From: an uncultured Faecalibacterium sp.
GTDB lineage: Bacteria; Bacillota; Clostridia; Oscillospirales; Ruminococcaceae
DNA length: 64,000 bases
Assembly (NCBI GenBank): GCA_904394215.1
Contig: CAJFNF010000003.1
Location: forward strand, 34,267 to 98,266
Reading direction: 5' to 3'
Shown here: piece by piece, positions 48,987 to 58,697 of the stretch
How positions within the stretch are numbered: the stretch's first letter is position 1
How the letters are laid out: the number at the start of each line of letters is the position of its first letter
The notes under the pieces: model-generated
The model's input: the letters and a program-made list of their open reading frames with translations, nothing else
What the model was told of the DNA's origin: nothing
The model's database searches: none
Made by a program: the position numbers and the translations under genes

Positions 48987-51494
48987 ATGGCAACCGATTT
49001 ACAGACAGAATTTTGTACCCTTCGGGATACTTACATTGAAAAACAGTTTGGCCGCCTGAACGAAATGCAGCGCCGGGCGGTGTTCACCACCAGCGGCCCC
49101 CTGCTGATTCTGGCCGGTGCCGGCAGCGGCAAGACCACTGTGCTGGTCAACCGGATCGCCAACCTGATCCGGTTCGGCAGCGCCCACGGCAGCTGCTGGA
49201 CCCCCCGCCCCGCCACCGATGAAGACCTGCGGGCCCTGCGCACCGCCATCATGACCGGAACGGATGTGCCGGCCTGGCTGGACGAGATGATGCGCTGCAA
49301 CCCGGTCCGCAGCTGGAACGTGATGGCCATCACCTTCACCAACAAGGCAGCAGGGGAGCTGAAAGCCCGTCTGGGCGCCATGCTGGGGGAAGAGGACGGC
49401 AAAGAGGTCTTTGCCTCCACCTTTCACTCGGCCTGCGTGCGGATTCTCCGCCGGTATGCCGAGGAAATCGGCTGGCCCCGCAGCTTTACCATCTATGATA
49501 CCGACGACGCCCAGCGGGTGATGAAGGCCATTTATAAAGAACAGAACGTGGATGACAAGTTCTTCCCGGTGAAGGCCGCCCTGAACCAGCTGGGCCGCTG
49601 GAAGGACCAGCTGGTGGACCCGGCTGCCGCTGCCAGGGATGCCATCGGCAAGACTAAACTGGAGCTGGCCGCCAAGATCTACGGCATCTATGAAAAGCGG
49701 CTTCACGAGGCCGGCGCCTTTGACTTTGACGGCCTGATTTACTACACTGTCCGCCTGCTGCAGGACAACCAGGAAGTTCGGGATTACTACCAGAACCGGT
49801 ATCGCTACCTGCTGGTGGACGAGTACCAGGACACCAGCGTGGCCCAGTTCCGGCTGGTGAGCCTGCTGACCGGCCCCGAGAAAAACATCTGCGTGGTGGG
49901 CGACGATGACCAGAGCATCTACCGCTTCCGCGGCGCCACCATCGAGAACATCCTGAACTTTGAGCGCTATTACCCCGGCGCCAAGGTGATCCGGCTGGAA
50001 CAGAATTACCGCTCCACTTCCAACATACTGAACGCTGCCAACTGCGTCATCAGCCACAACACCGAGCGCAAGGGCAAGACCCTCTGGACCAAAAACAGCG
50101 AGGGCGCCCCGGTCCACGTCTATCAGGCAGAGGATGAGCGGGACGAGGCCAGCCACATTGCCGAGGTCATCGGCCAGCACCTGCGGGAGGGCGGCCACCT
50201 GGCCGACCACGCCATTCTGTACCGGATGAACGCCCAGTCCAACCCCATCGAAAACTACTTCACCCGGGCCGGCATTCCCCACAAGATTGTGGGCGGCCAG
50301 CGGTTCAATGACCGCAAGGAAGTGAAGGACATTCACTCCTACATGTCCATTGTGGCCAACCCCAGGGACGACGTCCGGCTGCGGCGGATCATCAACGAGC
50401 CTGCCCGCAAGATCGGCGCTTCCACGGTGGATGCCATCGCCGACCTGGCCAGCCAGGAAGGGGTCAGCATGCTGGATATCATCAGCCGGGCCGATGAATA
50501 CGCCCGGCTGTCCCGGGCCATCGGGCCCCTGCTGAAGTTCTGGCAGATGTACCGCCAGCTGCAGGAGGCCCTGGATACCTGCCCCCTGGACCTGTTTGCC
50601 CAGAAGGTCATTGACCTGACCGGCTACCGGGCCATGCTGGAACAGCAGGCCAATCAGGGCCATGAGGATGCCCAGGACCGGCTGCAGAACCTGGGCCAGC
50701 TGGTCAACAACGTCAAGAGCTACTGCGACACCCGTGGGGTGGATGCCAGCCTGGAGGGCTATCTGGAAGAAATCGCCCTGATCAGCGACATTGACAGCTA
50801 CAATGAGGACGCAGATCAGGTGGTGCTGATGACCATCCACTCGGCCAAAGGCCTGGAATTCCCCTATGTGTTCCTGGTGGGTATGGAGGAAGGCATCTTC
50901 CCCAGCGAAATGAGCCGTTTCTCCCCGGAGGATCTGGAAGAAGAGCGCCGGCTGGCCTATGTGGGCATCACCCGGGCCAAGAAGGAGCTGTATATTTCCC
51001 ACAGCGTCACCCGGATGCTCTACGGCCGCACCTGCCGCAACGAGCCCAGCCGCTTTTTGAACGAGATTGAGCCGGAGTACCTGGAAACCACCCGCAGCCC
51101 GGCTCTGGAACGGCCCAGCCGCAGCTGGAACGGTTTTGGGGACAGCGTCCCCGGCGGCGCATCGGGCTATTCCGGGCCTTCGGGCCGGGGCCGCGCCGCT
51201 TCGGGCCGCAGCAGCGGCTACCTGAACCGGGAATACAACGCCGGGTCCCACCCGGTATCCTTCCCGGGGGCGCCGGCAGCGGGCTTTGCCCGGCCCGCAG
51301 CACCCCGCCCCTCGGCGCCGTCCAGGCACTATGCGCCGGGTGAGACGGTGTTCCACAAGGTCTTTGGCCGCGGCACCGTCACCAAGGTGACCCCGGCAGC
51401 AGGGGACAGCATTGTGGAGATTCATTTCGACAAGGTGGGCACCAAGAAGATGATGGCCAACCTTGCCCCGCTGACCAAAGGAACGGAGGAGTAA
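48987..51494 (+). CDS. pcrA: ATP-dependent DNA helicase PcrA/UvrD
   Basis: Superfamily 1A 3'-5' helicase for repair and removal of proteins from DNA. The 835-residue product carries motif Q (LNEMQRRAV), Walker A LAGAGSGKTTVL, motif II LLVDEYQDTS, motif III VVGDDDQSIYRFRGA, motif V MTIHSAKGLEFPYVFLVG and motif VI YVGITRAKKEL. The C-terminus ends in a Gly/Ser/Ala-rich linker and the Tudor-like RNA-polymerase-binding domain (GETVFHKVFGRGTVTKV). Between motifs I and Ia there is an extra segment of about 45 residues (SAHGSCWTPRPATDEDLRAL ...), unusual compared with Bacillus PcrA. Confidence 0.96.
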   Translation: MATDLQTEFCTLRDTYIEKQFGRLNEMQRRAVFTTSGPLLILAGAGSGKTTVLVNRIANLIRFGSAHGSCWTPRPATDEDLRALRTAIMTGTDVPAWLDEMMRCNPVRSWNVMAITFTNKAAGELKARLGAMLGEEDGKEVFASTFHSACVRILRRYAEEIGWPRSFTIYDTDDAQRVMKAIYKEQNVDDKFFPVKAALNQLGRWKDQLVDPAAAARDAIGKTKLELAAKIYGIYEKRLHEAGAFDFDGLIYYTVRLLQDNQEVRDYYQNRYRYLLVDEYQDTSVAQFRLVSLLTGPEKNICVVGDDDQSIYRFRGATIENILNFERYYPGAKVIRLEQNYRSTSNILNAANCVISHNTERKGKTLWTKNSEGAPVHVYQAEDERDEASHIAEVIGQHLREGGHLADHAILYRMNAQSNPIENYFTRAGIPHKIVGGQRFNDRKEVKDIHSYMSIVANPRDDVRLRRIINEPARKIGASTVDAIADLASQEGVSMLDIISRADEYARLSRAIGPLLKFWQMYRQLQEALDTCPLDLFAQKVIDLTGYRAMLEQQANQGHEDAQDRLQNLGQLVNNVKSYCDTRGVDASLEGYLEEIALISDIDSYNEDADQVVLMTIHSAKGLEFPYVFLVGMEEGIFPSEMSRFSPEDLEEERRLAYVGITRAKKELYISHSVTRMLYGRTCRNEPSRFLNEIEPEYLETTRSPALERPSRSWNGFGDSVPGGASGYSGPSGRGRAASGRSSGYLNREYNAGSHPVSFPGAPAAGFARPAAPRPSAPSRHYAPGETVFHKVFGRGTVTKVTPAAGDSIVEIHFDKVGTKKMMANLAPLTKGTEE

Positions 51495-51500
51495 ACGCCC

Positions 51501-52283
51501 ATGATGACGGTTCGACTGATTGCCCATACCCCCGACCCCGAAAAGGTGGTGGCAGCTGCCGCCAAGCTCTGCTATTCGGACAGCCACATCACCGACCTGC
51601 TGGACGGCCTGGATGAGGAAAAGACCGCCCGTTTCCTGAACATGCTCAGCGACCTGGGCCATGCCAGCCCCATTGAGCACGCCAGCTTCACCTTCGGCAT
51701 CGAGGGGGTGAGCCGGTCCCTGCTGGCCCAGATCACCCGCCACCGGATTGCATCTTTCAGCGTCCAGAGCCAGCGGTATGTGCGGCTGGATGATTTCCGC
51801 TATGTGGTGCCCCCTGCCATCGAGGCGGTGCCCGAGGCAAAAGCAGCTTTCCTGGCCAGCATGGAAGAGGACGCCAGCCGCTATCTGGACCTGGCCCGCA
51901 AGCTGGAAGAGGGCCACGCCGCCAAACTGATGGCGGAAGGCATGCCCGAAAAGGAAGCCCGCCGGAAGGCCGAGAAGATGGCCAACGAGGACGCCCGGTT
52001 TGTGCTGCCCAACGCCTGCGAGACCAAGATGGTGGTCACCATGAATGCCCGCAGCCTGCTGAATTTCTTCCGGCTGCGGTGCTGCGAGCGGGCCCAGTGG
52101 GAGATCCGCCAGCTGGCGGATGAGATGCTGCGCCTGGTGTACCCGGTGGCGCCCCACCTGTTCCGCACCGCCGGTCCCGGCTGCCTGGAAGGACCCTGCC
52201 CCGAGGGCAAGATGTGCTGCGGCCATCCCGCTCAGGTGCGGGACAAGTACAGCGCCCTCCGCGAAAGCTGTGGGCAGGCATGA
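51501..52283 (+). CDS. thyX: Flavin-dependent thymidylate synthase
   Basis: Makes dTMP from dUMP using FAD, NADPH and methylene-tetrahydrofolate. The 260-residue product has the ThyX motif RHRIASFSVQSQRY and preceding HASPIEHASFTFGIEG. The ATG at 51501 follows GGAGGAG near the pcrA stop. The stop overlaps the tmk start (ATGA), so dTMP synthesis and its phosphorylation are translationally coupled. The C-terminus has a small cysteine-rich stretch (CLEGPCPEGKMCCG). Confidence 0.96.
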   Translation: MMTVRLIAHTPDPEKVVAAAAKLCYSDSHITDLLDGLDEEKTARFLNMLSDLGHASPIEHASFTFGIEGVSRSLLAQITRHRIASFSVQSQRYVRLDDFRYVVPPAIEAVPEAKAAFLASMEEDASRYLDLARKLEEGHAAKLMAEGMPEKEARRKAEKMANEDARFVLPNACETKMVVTMNARSLLNFFRLRCCERAQWEIRQLADEMLRLVYPVAPHLFRTAGPGCLEGPCPEGKMCCGHPAQVRDKYSALRESCGQA

Positions 52284-52972
52284 CCGGAGCAGAAGATCGG
52301 GGCTGCCTGCTGGTGATTGATGGCCTGGACGGCAGCGGCAAGGCCACCCAGGCCAGGCTTCTGGCCGAGACCCTGGCCGCCCAGGGGCGTCAGGTGCGGC
52401 AGATCAGCTTCCCCAACTATGCCAGCGACTCTTCGGCCCTGGTGAAAATGTATCTGGCGGGGCAGTTCGGGGACAAGCCCGACGATGTCAACGCCTACGC
52501 GGCCTCCAGCTTCTTTGCGGTGGACCGCTATGCCAGCTATAAGACCGACTGGGGCGCCTTTTACCAGGCGGGAGGCATTGTGATTGCCGACCGGTACACC
52601 ACCTCCAACGGCGCCCACCAGTGCTCCAAACTGCCGCCTGAGGCCTGGGACGCCTATCTGGACTGGCTGTTTACATACGAATACCAGCTGCTGGGGCTGC
52701 CTGCGCCGGACGCAGTGATCTACCTCCGGGTGGACCCGGCGGTGAGCCAGCAGCTGATGACTGCCCGCTACCACGGGGATGAGAGCAAAAAAGACATCCA
52801 GGAGCGGGATCTGGAATATCTGGAGCGGAGCCGCCGCGCCGCCGAATACTGCGCCCAAAAGCTGGGCTGGCAGACGGTGGAATGCACCCGGGCAGGCGCC
52901 ATGCGGACGGTGGAGGACATCGGCCGTGAGGTGCTGGCCCAGGCCCAGGCTGTGTTGCAAAAGAGCGAATAA
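52280..52972 (+). CDS. tmk: Thymidylate kinase
   Basis: Phosphorylates dTMP to dTDP. The ATG at 52280 overlaps the thyX stop; the ORF track extends upstream inside thyX. The 230-residue product has the P-loop IDGLDGSGKATQ, the DRYTTSNGAHQ substrate motif (dTMP-binding Arg) and a lid region (ARYHGDESKKDIQERD). The P-loop has Ala where Ser or Thr is common, but Gly or Ala variants occur in this family. Its operon with thyX supports the call. Confidence 0.9.
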   Translation: MTGAEDRGCLLVIDGLDGSGKATQARLLAETLAAQGRQVRQISFPNYASDSSALVKMYLAGQFGDKPDDVNAYAASSFFAVDRYASYKTDWGAFYQAGGIVIADRYTTSNGAHQCSKLPPEAWDAYLDWLFTYEYQLLGLPAPDAVIYLRVDPAVSQQLMTARYHGDESKKDIQERDLEYLERSRRAAEYCAQKLGWQTVECTRAGAMRTVEDIGREVLAQAQAVLQKSE

Positions 52973-53017
52973 ACGCAAAGCATGCGATAATCAAGCGAAG
53001 AAGGGGGTATCTTAAAG

Positions 53018-53833
53018 ATGTTTCGTCTGATGGAGCCGTCAGACCTGACGGCTGTGGAGGAGCTTTGGGCTGCCCAGTGGGATGAGCCCGCCGACCTGGC
53101 CGAAAAGGCAGTCCGGCGGTTTGCCGGGGAGGAGAATACCTATCTGGCCGAGGAGAACGGTGCAGTGCAGGCATTGGTGCTGGCGGTGCCGGTGACCCTT
53201 CAGGGCCGCCGGGGCTGCTACCTCTATGGCCTGTGCAGCCGGGATGACACCACAGCCGCCGGCCTGGTGGACTATGCCTGCGACCAGCAGGCCGGGAAAG
53301 GGGCTGCCTTTATGGTGACGGTCCCTGCAGGGGCCCAGCAGGCGGCCTTCTATGGGGCTAGGGGCTTTGCCCGGGCCTTTGAGCTCCGGTGCCTCACCCG
53401 GGAGGTGCGGCGGAATCTCTGGAGCCAGGCGGACTTTGACGCAGTCACCGCCAAGAAGCTGTGCGAGCTGCGGAAAAAATACTGCCCCGACGGCGTGGAG
53501 CTGGACGCGGCCCGGATGGGGGTGGTGCTGGGTGACCTGTATGCCCGGGGCATCACCATCGTGTCCAACGACCACGGCTATGGCCTGTACTTCCGCAAGG
53601 AGGATACCCTCTTCTTTGTGGAGCTGATGGCCGACGACGACCGGGCTGCCGAGGTCCTGATGGAAGCTGCCCGCCAGAAGCAGGGCGTGGTGGAAAAAGC
53701 CGTTATCACGGTGGGGGCTGCCCAGCCCCTGTTTCTGGGGGAGGGCACCCGGCAGGAATACGGCATGATCCGGTTTGCCGGGGCGCCCTTTGATGTCAGC
53801 GGCAGCTACATGCGGCTGATGATGGAAAAATAA
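53018..53833 (+). CDS. GNAT-like acetyltransferase domain protein
   Basis: The 271-residue product begins FRLMEPSDLTAVEELWAAQW, the usual first strand and helix of a GNAT fold, and continues with LYGLCSRDDTTAAGLVDYAC and YGARGFARAFEL, which resembles the acetyl-CoA-binding end (xxGF). A second, weaker domain of about 130 residues follows. The classical Q/RxxGxG/A loop is not clear, so catalytic activity is uncertain. The ATG at 53018 has AAGGGGGT upstream. It sits 45 bases after tmk. Confidence 0.7.
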   Translation: MFRLMEPSDLTAVEELWAAQWDEPADLAEKAVRRFAGEENTYLAEENGAVQALVLAVPVTLQGRRGCYLYGLCSRDDTTAAGLVDYACDQQAGKGAAFMVTVPAGAQQAAFYGARGFARAFELRCLTREVRRNLWSQADFDAVTAKKLCELRKKYCPDGVELDAARMGVVLGDLYARGITIVSNDHGYGLYFRKEDTLFFVELMADDDRAAEVLMEAARQKQGVVEKAVITVGAAQPLFLGEGTRQEYGMIRFAGAPFDVSGSYMRLMMEK

Positions 53834-53892
53834 GGGGTTCCGGGCCTGCTTTTGGCGCCCGCCGGACCTCTGCAAGGAAGGACAAACATGGT

Positions 53893-55041
53893 ATGAAGGA
53901 TGCGAAAACGAGCAAGCATGCCGCCCAGCCCGCCAAAAAACACATCCTGCGGTGGGTGATTCTGGCCCTGGTGCTGGCTTTGGTGCTGGCAGCGGGAGCT
54001 GTGGCGCTGCTGTTCCGGCGTGAGATCAAGGGCAGCGGCGCTTCGGGCCAGACGGTCACCGTGGAAGTGAAGCAGGGCAGCGGTGTAGCTGCCATTGCCA
54101 GGCAGCTGAAAGAGGCCGGGGTGATCCGCTTCCCCCAGCTGTTCCGCTGGTACGTGGGCCAGCAGGGGGCCGCCGGCAAACTGCAGTACGGCACCTTTGA
54201 GCTGGAACAGGGGGCGTCCTATGACGACCTGATCGCATCCCTGTCGGTGTATGCGGCGGCGGATTCGGTCCGGCTCACCTTCCCCGAAGGAACCACCGCC
54301 ATTGCCATTGCCCAACAGATGGAGCAGGCGGGGCTGTGCACCGCCGAGGAATTCCTGGAAGAAGCCAACCAGGGGGATTTCAGCCAGTTCAAGTTCTGGC
54401 AGTACGTCCCCACCGATGAAGAGGCCCCCGGCCGCTTTATGAAGTGTGAGGGCTATCTGTTCCCCGACACCTACGAGTTCCTCCAGGACGGCACCGTCCA
54501 CGACTATGTGGCCACCTTCTATGCCCGGTTTGACCAGATGATCACCGATGACATCTACCAGGAGCTGGACCAGCAGGGGATGACCCTCCATCAGCTCATC
54601 ACCTTGGCGTCCTTTGTCCAGGAGGAGGCCGGCAACGACCAGGACAGCAATGTGGCCCAGGTGTTCCGCAACCGTCTGGCCGAGGGCTCTCCCTATCCCC
54701 GGCTGGAAAGCAACGTTTCCAGCCACGTCAAGAGCGACGAGGACAACAACTACCTGTGGAACTGGGTTGCCCCCTGGTTTGGCGGCTGGGATGAGATCCC
54801 CCAGGAGATCATCGAGGCCTACGACACCTACCAGCGCAATGGCCTGCCGGCGGGCCCGGTGTCCAACCCGGGCATCGACGCCATCCAGGCTGCCCTGGAT
54901 CCCCAGCCCGACGAGGAAGCCAAAGACGCCTATTTCTTTGTCACCGACAAGACGGGCCACTATTATTACGCCCAAACCCTGGCCCAACACCAGGCCAACA
55001 TCCAGACGGCCCGGCAGGTGAATGCCGGCCTGGAACAGTAA
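53893..55041 (+). CDS. mltG: Endolytic murein transglycosylase MltG
   Basis: Cleaves nascent glycan strands and sets their length. The 382-residue product has a basic N-terminus, one transmembrane helix (WVILALVLALVLAAGAVALLF), a LysM-like region (VEVKQGSGVAAIARQLKEAG), and the YceG domain with EGYLFPDTYEF and the catalytic Glu in LASFVQEEAGN. It is followed 26 bases later by a U32 gene, an arrangement shared with the Bacillus yrrL-yrrN/yrrO region. It complements the elongasome genes at the other end of the window. Confidence 0.93.
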   Translation: MKDAKTSKHAAQPAKKHILRWVILALVLALVLAAGAVALLFRREIKGSGASGQTVTVEVKQGSGVAAIARQLKEAGVIRFPQLFRWYVGQQGAAGKLQYGTFELEQGASYDDLIASLSVYAAADSVRLTFPEGTTAIAIAQQMEQAGLCTAEEFLEEANQGDFSQFKFWQYVPTDEEAPGRFMKCEGYLFPDTYEFLQDGTVHDYVATFYARFDQMITDDIYQELDQQGMTLHQLITLASFVQEEAGNDQDSNVAQVFRNRLAEGSPYPRLESNVSSHVKSDEDNNYLWNWVAPWFGGWDEIPQEIIEAYDTYQRNGLPAGPVSNPGIDAIQAALDPQPDEEAKDAYFFVTDKTGHYYYAQTLAQHQANIQTARQVNAGLEQ

Positions 55042-55067
55042 ACAACAATCAGAGAGGAACCATTGGT

Positions 55068-56297
55068 ATGTTAGAGATTCCCGAACTGCTGGCCCCGGCG
55101 GGGGACCTGGAGCGGCTGCGGTACGCAGTCTGCTACGGTGCCGACGCCGTCTACTGCGGCCTGCCCGAATTTGGCATGCGGTCGGCCCCGGCCAACTTTA
55201 CCCCCGAGCAGCTGGCCGAGGGCGTGATCTACGCCCACGCCCGGGGCCGCAAGGTCTACCTGACCCTGAACACCCTGCCCACCAACCAGGAGGCCGACCG
55301 GCTGCCCGACGCCGTCCGGGAGGCCGCTGCCGCAGGGGTGGACGCCTTCATCGTGGCGGACCTGGGCGTGCTGGATGCCTGTAAGACCTATGCTCCGGAT
55401 GTGGATGTCCACATGTCCACCCAGACCGGCATCACCAACTACGCCGCTGCCACCGCCTGCTACAAGATGGGCGCCAAGCGGGTGGTACTGGCCCGGGAGC
55501 TGAGCCTCACCGACATCGCAGTCATCCGGGATAAAACCCCGCCTGAGCTGGAGCTGGAAGCTTTTGTCCACGGTGCCATGTGCATGAGCGTGTCGGGCCG
55601 GTGCCTGCTGTCCAATTACCTGGCCGGCCGGGACGCCAACCGGGGCCAGTGCGCCCAGCCCTGCCGCTGGAAATACTACCTCACCGAGGAGACCCGCCCC
55701 GGCCAGCTGTACGAGATCGGGGAAGGGGAAGGCGGCAGCTACATCCTGAATGCCAACGACCTGTGCACCGCCCCCTTCCTGGATCTGATCTGCAAGGCCG
55801 GCGTGGACAGCCTCAAGATTGAGGGCCGGGCCAAGACCTTCTACTATGTGGCCAGCGTCACGGCAGCCTATCGGAAGGCCCTGGACCAGTACCTGGCTAA
55901 TCCCATGGCCGATGACTTTGAACTGTCCGAGGGCGTGCTCACCGAGCTGACCCGCACCAGCCACCGGCCTTATTCCCCGGGGTTCTACTTTGGCCCCGAC
56001 AAGGCCCGGCAGAACACTTCCAGCGCTTCTTACATCCGGGAATGGGAGTTTGTGGGCACGGTGGAGAGCTGGGAAAACGGCGTTGCCTCCTGCCAGCAGC
56101 GGGGCAAGTGGTCCCTGGGAGATACCATCGAGGCCCTGTGCCCCGACGGCACCAGCATTCCCCTGACCCCTGCCTGGATCAAAAACGAGGCGGGTGAGGA
56201 AGTCACTTCCACCCCCCATGCCATGGAAAAGTACACCATTCCCACCCCCGAACTGCCCCCCATGAGCCTGCTGCGCCGCCATACGGCAGAAGCCTGA
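55068..56297 (+). CDS. U32 family peptidase-like tRNA hydroxylation protein (TrhP/YegQ-like)
   Basis: The 409-residue product starts PELLAPAGDLERLRYAVCYGADAVY, the U32 signature opening, and contains EAFVHGAMCMSVSGRCLLSNYLAGRDANRGQCAQPCRW (the cysteine cluster thought to hold an Fe-S centre) and SLKIEGRAKTFYYVASV. By family knowledge these proteins (TrhP, also YegQ) hydroxylate U34 of tRNAs using prephenate; the older protease name is historical. It directly follows mltG. The C-terminal domain (EWEFVGTVESWENGVAS) is the expected beta-barrel. Confidence 0.9.
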   Translation: MLEIPELLAPAGDLERLRYAVCYGADAVYCGLPEFGMRSAPANFTPEQLAEGVIYAHARGRKVYLTLNTLPTNQEADRLPDAVREAAAAGVDAFIVADLGVLDACKTYAPDVDVHMSTQTGITNYAAATACYKMGAKRVVLARELSLTDIAVIRDKTPPELELEAFVHGAMCMSVSGRCLLSNYLAGRDANRGQCAQPCRWKYYLTEETRPGQLYEIGEGEGGSYILNANDLCTAPFLDLICKAGVDSLKIEGRAKTFYYVASVTAAYRKALDQYLANPMADDFELSEGVLTELTRTSHRPYSPGFYFGPDKARQNTSSASYIREWEFVGTVESWENGVASCQQRGKWSLGDTIEALCPDGTSIPLTPAWIKNEAGEEVTSTPHAMEKYTIPTPELPPMSLLRRHTAEA

Positions 56298-56324
56298 GGC
56301 CATCACGGAATGACATAACAAAAC

Positions 56325-56370
56325 AAGCTGCCCTGCTTTCCCGGAGCATACCGGAAAGGCAGGGCAGCTT
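56325..56370 (-). terminator. Terminator for cutC (convergent region)
   Basis: aagctgccctgc-tttcc/ggaaaggcagggcagctt long hairpin; on the minus strand it is followed by GTTTTGTT. It may also end the U32 transcript. Confidence 0.82.
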
Positions 56371-56399
56371 GCTGTATAAGGAGATGATGATGGCGTATT

Positions 56400-57164
56400 T
56401 TAGAGGCTGTCCAGCGCCTGGCGGGCCTGGCGGACCGCCTCGGGGTCGGTCTGCCACAGCTCAAACTCAGAGAAGCCCGGCAGTCCCATGGGCACCCCCG
56501 GCCGCCGGAAGGTCATCCGGCTGGGAAGGGTGTGCTTGCCTGACAGATGGAAGGAGCGGATGCCGGTTTCCCGGGCCAGCAGGGGAATGTTCTGGGCATT
56601 GACCCCCGACCCGGCCAGGATCTCGATCCGGCCCGCCGCTTTCTGCTGGATTTGGGCCAGCAGGGCCCGGCCGGTATAGGCATCGGCAGCCTGCCCGCTG
56701 GTGAGGATGGTGTTCAGCCCCAGGCTGCAGGCGGCTTCCAGACAGGCTTCTGCATCCCGGCAGACATCGAAGGCCCGGTGAAGGGCCAGGGCCACCGGCC
56801 TGCCCTGGGCAGCCTGGCGGGCTGCCTGGCAGATCCGCTCCATGGCGGGCAGGTCCAGATCCCCTTCCGGGGTCAGGACGCCGGTGACGATGCCGTCGGC
56901 GCCGGCCCCGACCAGCTGGGCCGCCAGTTCTTCCATCTGGGCCAGCTCCCATGGATCATAGCAGAAATCCCCCGCCCGGGGACGCAGCAGCACCCGCACC
57001 GGCAGGCCGGTCTCGGCCTTGACCTGTTTGACCAGGGCCAGGGAAGGGGTGGTGCCCCCGATGGACAGGTCAGCGCACAGTTCCAGCCGGTCGGCGCCGC
57101 CGGAGCGGGCCGCCAGGGCGCTGGCGGTGCTGTCTACACAGATTTCCAGAATGTTGCGGGACAT
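56400..57164 (-). CDS. cutC: CutC family protein
   Basis: The ATG at 57164 has GGAGGG upstream. The 254-residue TIM-barrel protein begins ILEICVDSTASALAARSGGADRLELC and has LLRPRAGDFCYDPWEL, GADGIVTGVLTPEGDLD and EILAGSGVNAQNI, all typical of CutC. Once linked to copper homeostasis, its true function is unsettled. It is the last gene of the galK-galT-cutC minus-strand run, 33 bases after galT. Confidence 0.92.
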   Translation of the reverse strand: MSRNILEICVDSTASALAARSGGADRLELCADLSIGGTTPSLALVKQVKAETGLPVRVLLRPRAGDFCYDPWELAQMEELAAQLVGAGADGIVTGVLTPEGDLDLPAMERICQAARQAAQGRPVALALHRAFDVCRDAEACLEAACSLGLNTILTSGQAADAYTGRALLAQIQQKAAGRIEILAGSGVNAQNIPLLARETGIRSFHLSGKHTLPSRMTFRRPGVPMGLPGFSEFELWQTDPEAVRQARQALDSL

Positions 57165-57197
57165 GGGGCAGCCCTCCTTGGAAGATGGAATGTACAA

Positions 57198-58697
57198 TCA
57201 GCGGACGCTCTCCAGGAAGCGGACAAAGCCTGCCTGGCCTGCCTCGTCCCGCTTGTAGACGCCGGCATCTTCCAGCACCTGGGCAAAGACGTGGCCGATT
57301 TCCTCCTGGACGATGCCCTGGACGTTGTCGGCATTCAGGTCAGGATACTTGGCCAGCAGCTGGCCTGCCCACTCGGCATGCTTCTGGATGGATTCGCTGT
57401 ACTGGTCCAGCGGGGTCCGGTTGACCAGGGCAGTTTCCAGCTCGGCAATCTCGTTTTTCAGACGGCTGGGCAGGACGGCCAGGCCCATCACTTCGATCAG
57501 GCCGATGTTCTCTTTCTTGATGTGGTGGAGCTTGGCATGGGGATGGAACACTCCCAGGGGATGCTCAGGAGTGGTGATGTTGTTCCGCAGCACCAGATCC
57601 AGCTGGAACTTGCCGTCCCGCATCCGGGCGATGGGGGTGATGGTGTTGTGGGGCTCGCCGTCGGTCTCGGCGAAGATGAAGCAGCTCTCGTCCGAGTAGC
57701 CCCGCCATGCCTTCAGAATCTTGTCGGCCAGATCCACCAGGCGCTCGTCGTCGTCACAGGTGAGGCGGATGCAGCTCATGGGCCAGCGGACGATGCCGGC
57801 CTCCACATCCTCATAGCCGGGGAAGGTCCAGGGCTTCTCGATGGGGGCCTTGGCCATGGCAAACTCATAGTGGCCGCCCTGGAAGTGGTCGTGGCTCAGG
57901 ATGCTGCCGCCCACGATGGGCAGGTCGGCATTGCTGCCCACAAAGTAGTGGGGGAACTGGGCCACAAAGTCCAGCAGCTTGCGGAAGGTGGCACGCTCGA
58001 TCTTCATGGGGGTGTGGACGCTGTTGAAGACGATGCAGTGCTCGTTATAGTAGACATAGGGGCTGTACTGCAGGTTCCAGTCGCTGTCGTTGATGGTGAT
58101 GGGGATGATCCGGTGGTTTTCCCGGGCGGGATGGTTCATCCGGCCGGCGTAGCCCTCGTTCTCACGGCAGAGCTGGCACTTGGGATAAGCGCTCTGGGGG
58201 GCCAGCTTGGCGGCGGCGATGGCCTTGGGGTCTTTCTCGGGCTTGGACAGGTTGATGGTGATATCCAGATCGCCGTAGGGGGTCTTGGTGACCCACTTCA
58301 GATCCTTCTTGATCCGGTAGCGGCGGATGTAGTCGGTGTCCTGGCTGAACTGATAGAACCAGTCGGTGGCAGCCTTGGGGCCCTCTTCCTCGTACTTCTC
58401 CCAGAAGTTGGCCCGGACAATGCTGGGCCGGGGGGTCAGCACGCCCATCAGCTTGGTGTCGAACAGGTCCCGGGCCACCGAGTTATCCTCGCAGATGCCC
58501 CGGGCCACCGCGTCATCCACCAGTTCCTTGAGGATGGATTCCAGGTCGATGTAATAGCAGTCGCCTTCCGGCTCCTCAAAATTGTCCAGCTGCATGGTCA
58601 TCAGAAGCTGGTTGCGGATGTAGATTTCGTCATCAGGCTGAATCAGCCCGGTGTCCAGCCCGTAGTTGACGAGCTGCTGAATGGCATTGTAAATCAC
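57198..58697 (-). CDS. galT: Galactose-1-phosphate uridylyltransferase, class 2
   Basis: Exchanges UMP between UDP-glucose and galactose-1-phosphate in the Leloir pathway. The start is the GTG at 58697, with AAGGAGG about 10 bases upstream, and it overlaps the galK stop (GTGA), so the two are coupled. The 499-residue length and sequence (NHPARENHRIIPI, then SHDHFQGGHYEFAM with the catalytic HxHxQ-type site) match the Gram-positive class 2 enzymes rather than E. coli GalT. The epimerase galE is not in the window. Confidence 0.95.
   Translation of the reverse strand: MIYNAIQQLVNYGLDTGLIQPDDEIYIRNQLLMTMQLDNFEEPEGDCYYIDLESILKELVDDAVARGICEDNSVARDLFDTKLMGVLTPRPSIVRANFWEKYEEEGPKAATDWFYQFSQDTDYIRRYRIKKDLKWVTKTPYGDLDITINLSKPEKDPKAIAAAKLAPQSAYPKCQLCRENEGYAGRMNHPARENHRIIPITINDSDWNLQYSPYVYYNEHCIVFNSVHTPMKIERATFRKLLDFVAQFPHYFVGSNADLPIVGGSILSHDHFQGGHYEFAMAKAPIEKPWTFPGYEDVEAGIVRWPMSCIRLTCDDDERLVDLADKILKAWRGYSDESCFIFAETDGEPHNTITPIARMRDGKFQLDLVLRNNITTPEHPLGVFHPHAKLHHIKKENIGLIEVMGLAVLPSRLKNEIAELETALVNRTPLDQYSESIQKHAEWAGQLLAKYPDLNADNVQGIVQEEIGHVFAQVLEDAGVYKRDEAGQAGFVRFLESVR

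Noticed and set aside
48999-52226. 1075-codon ORF on the minus strand across pcrA and thyX
   Set aside because: It is antisense to two strongly recognised genes, has a Gly/His/Gln/Val-biased composition typical of GC-rich shadow frames, and shows no domain.
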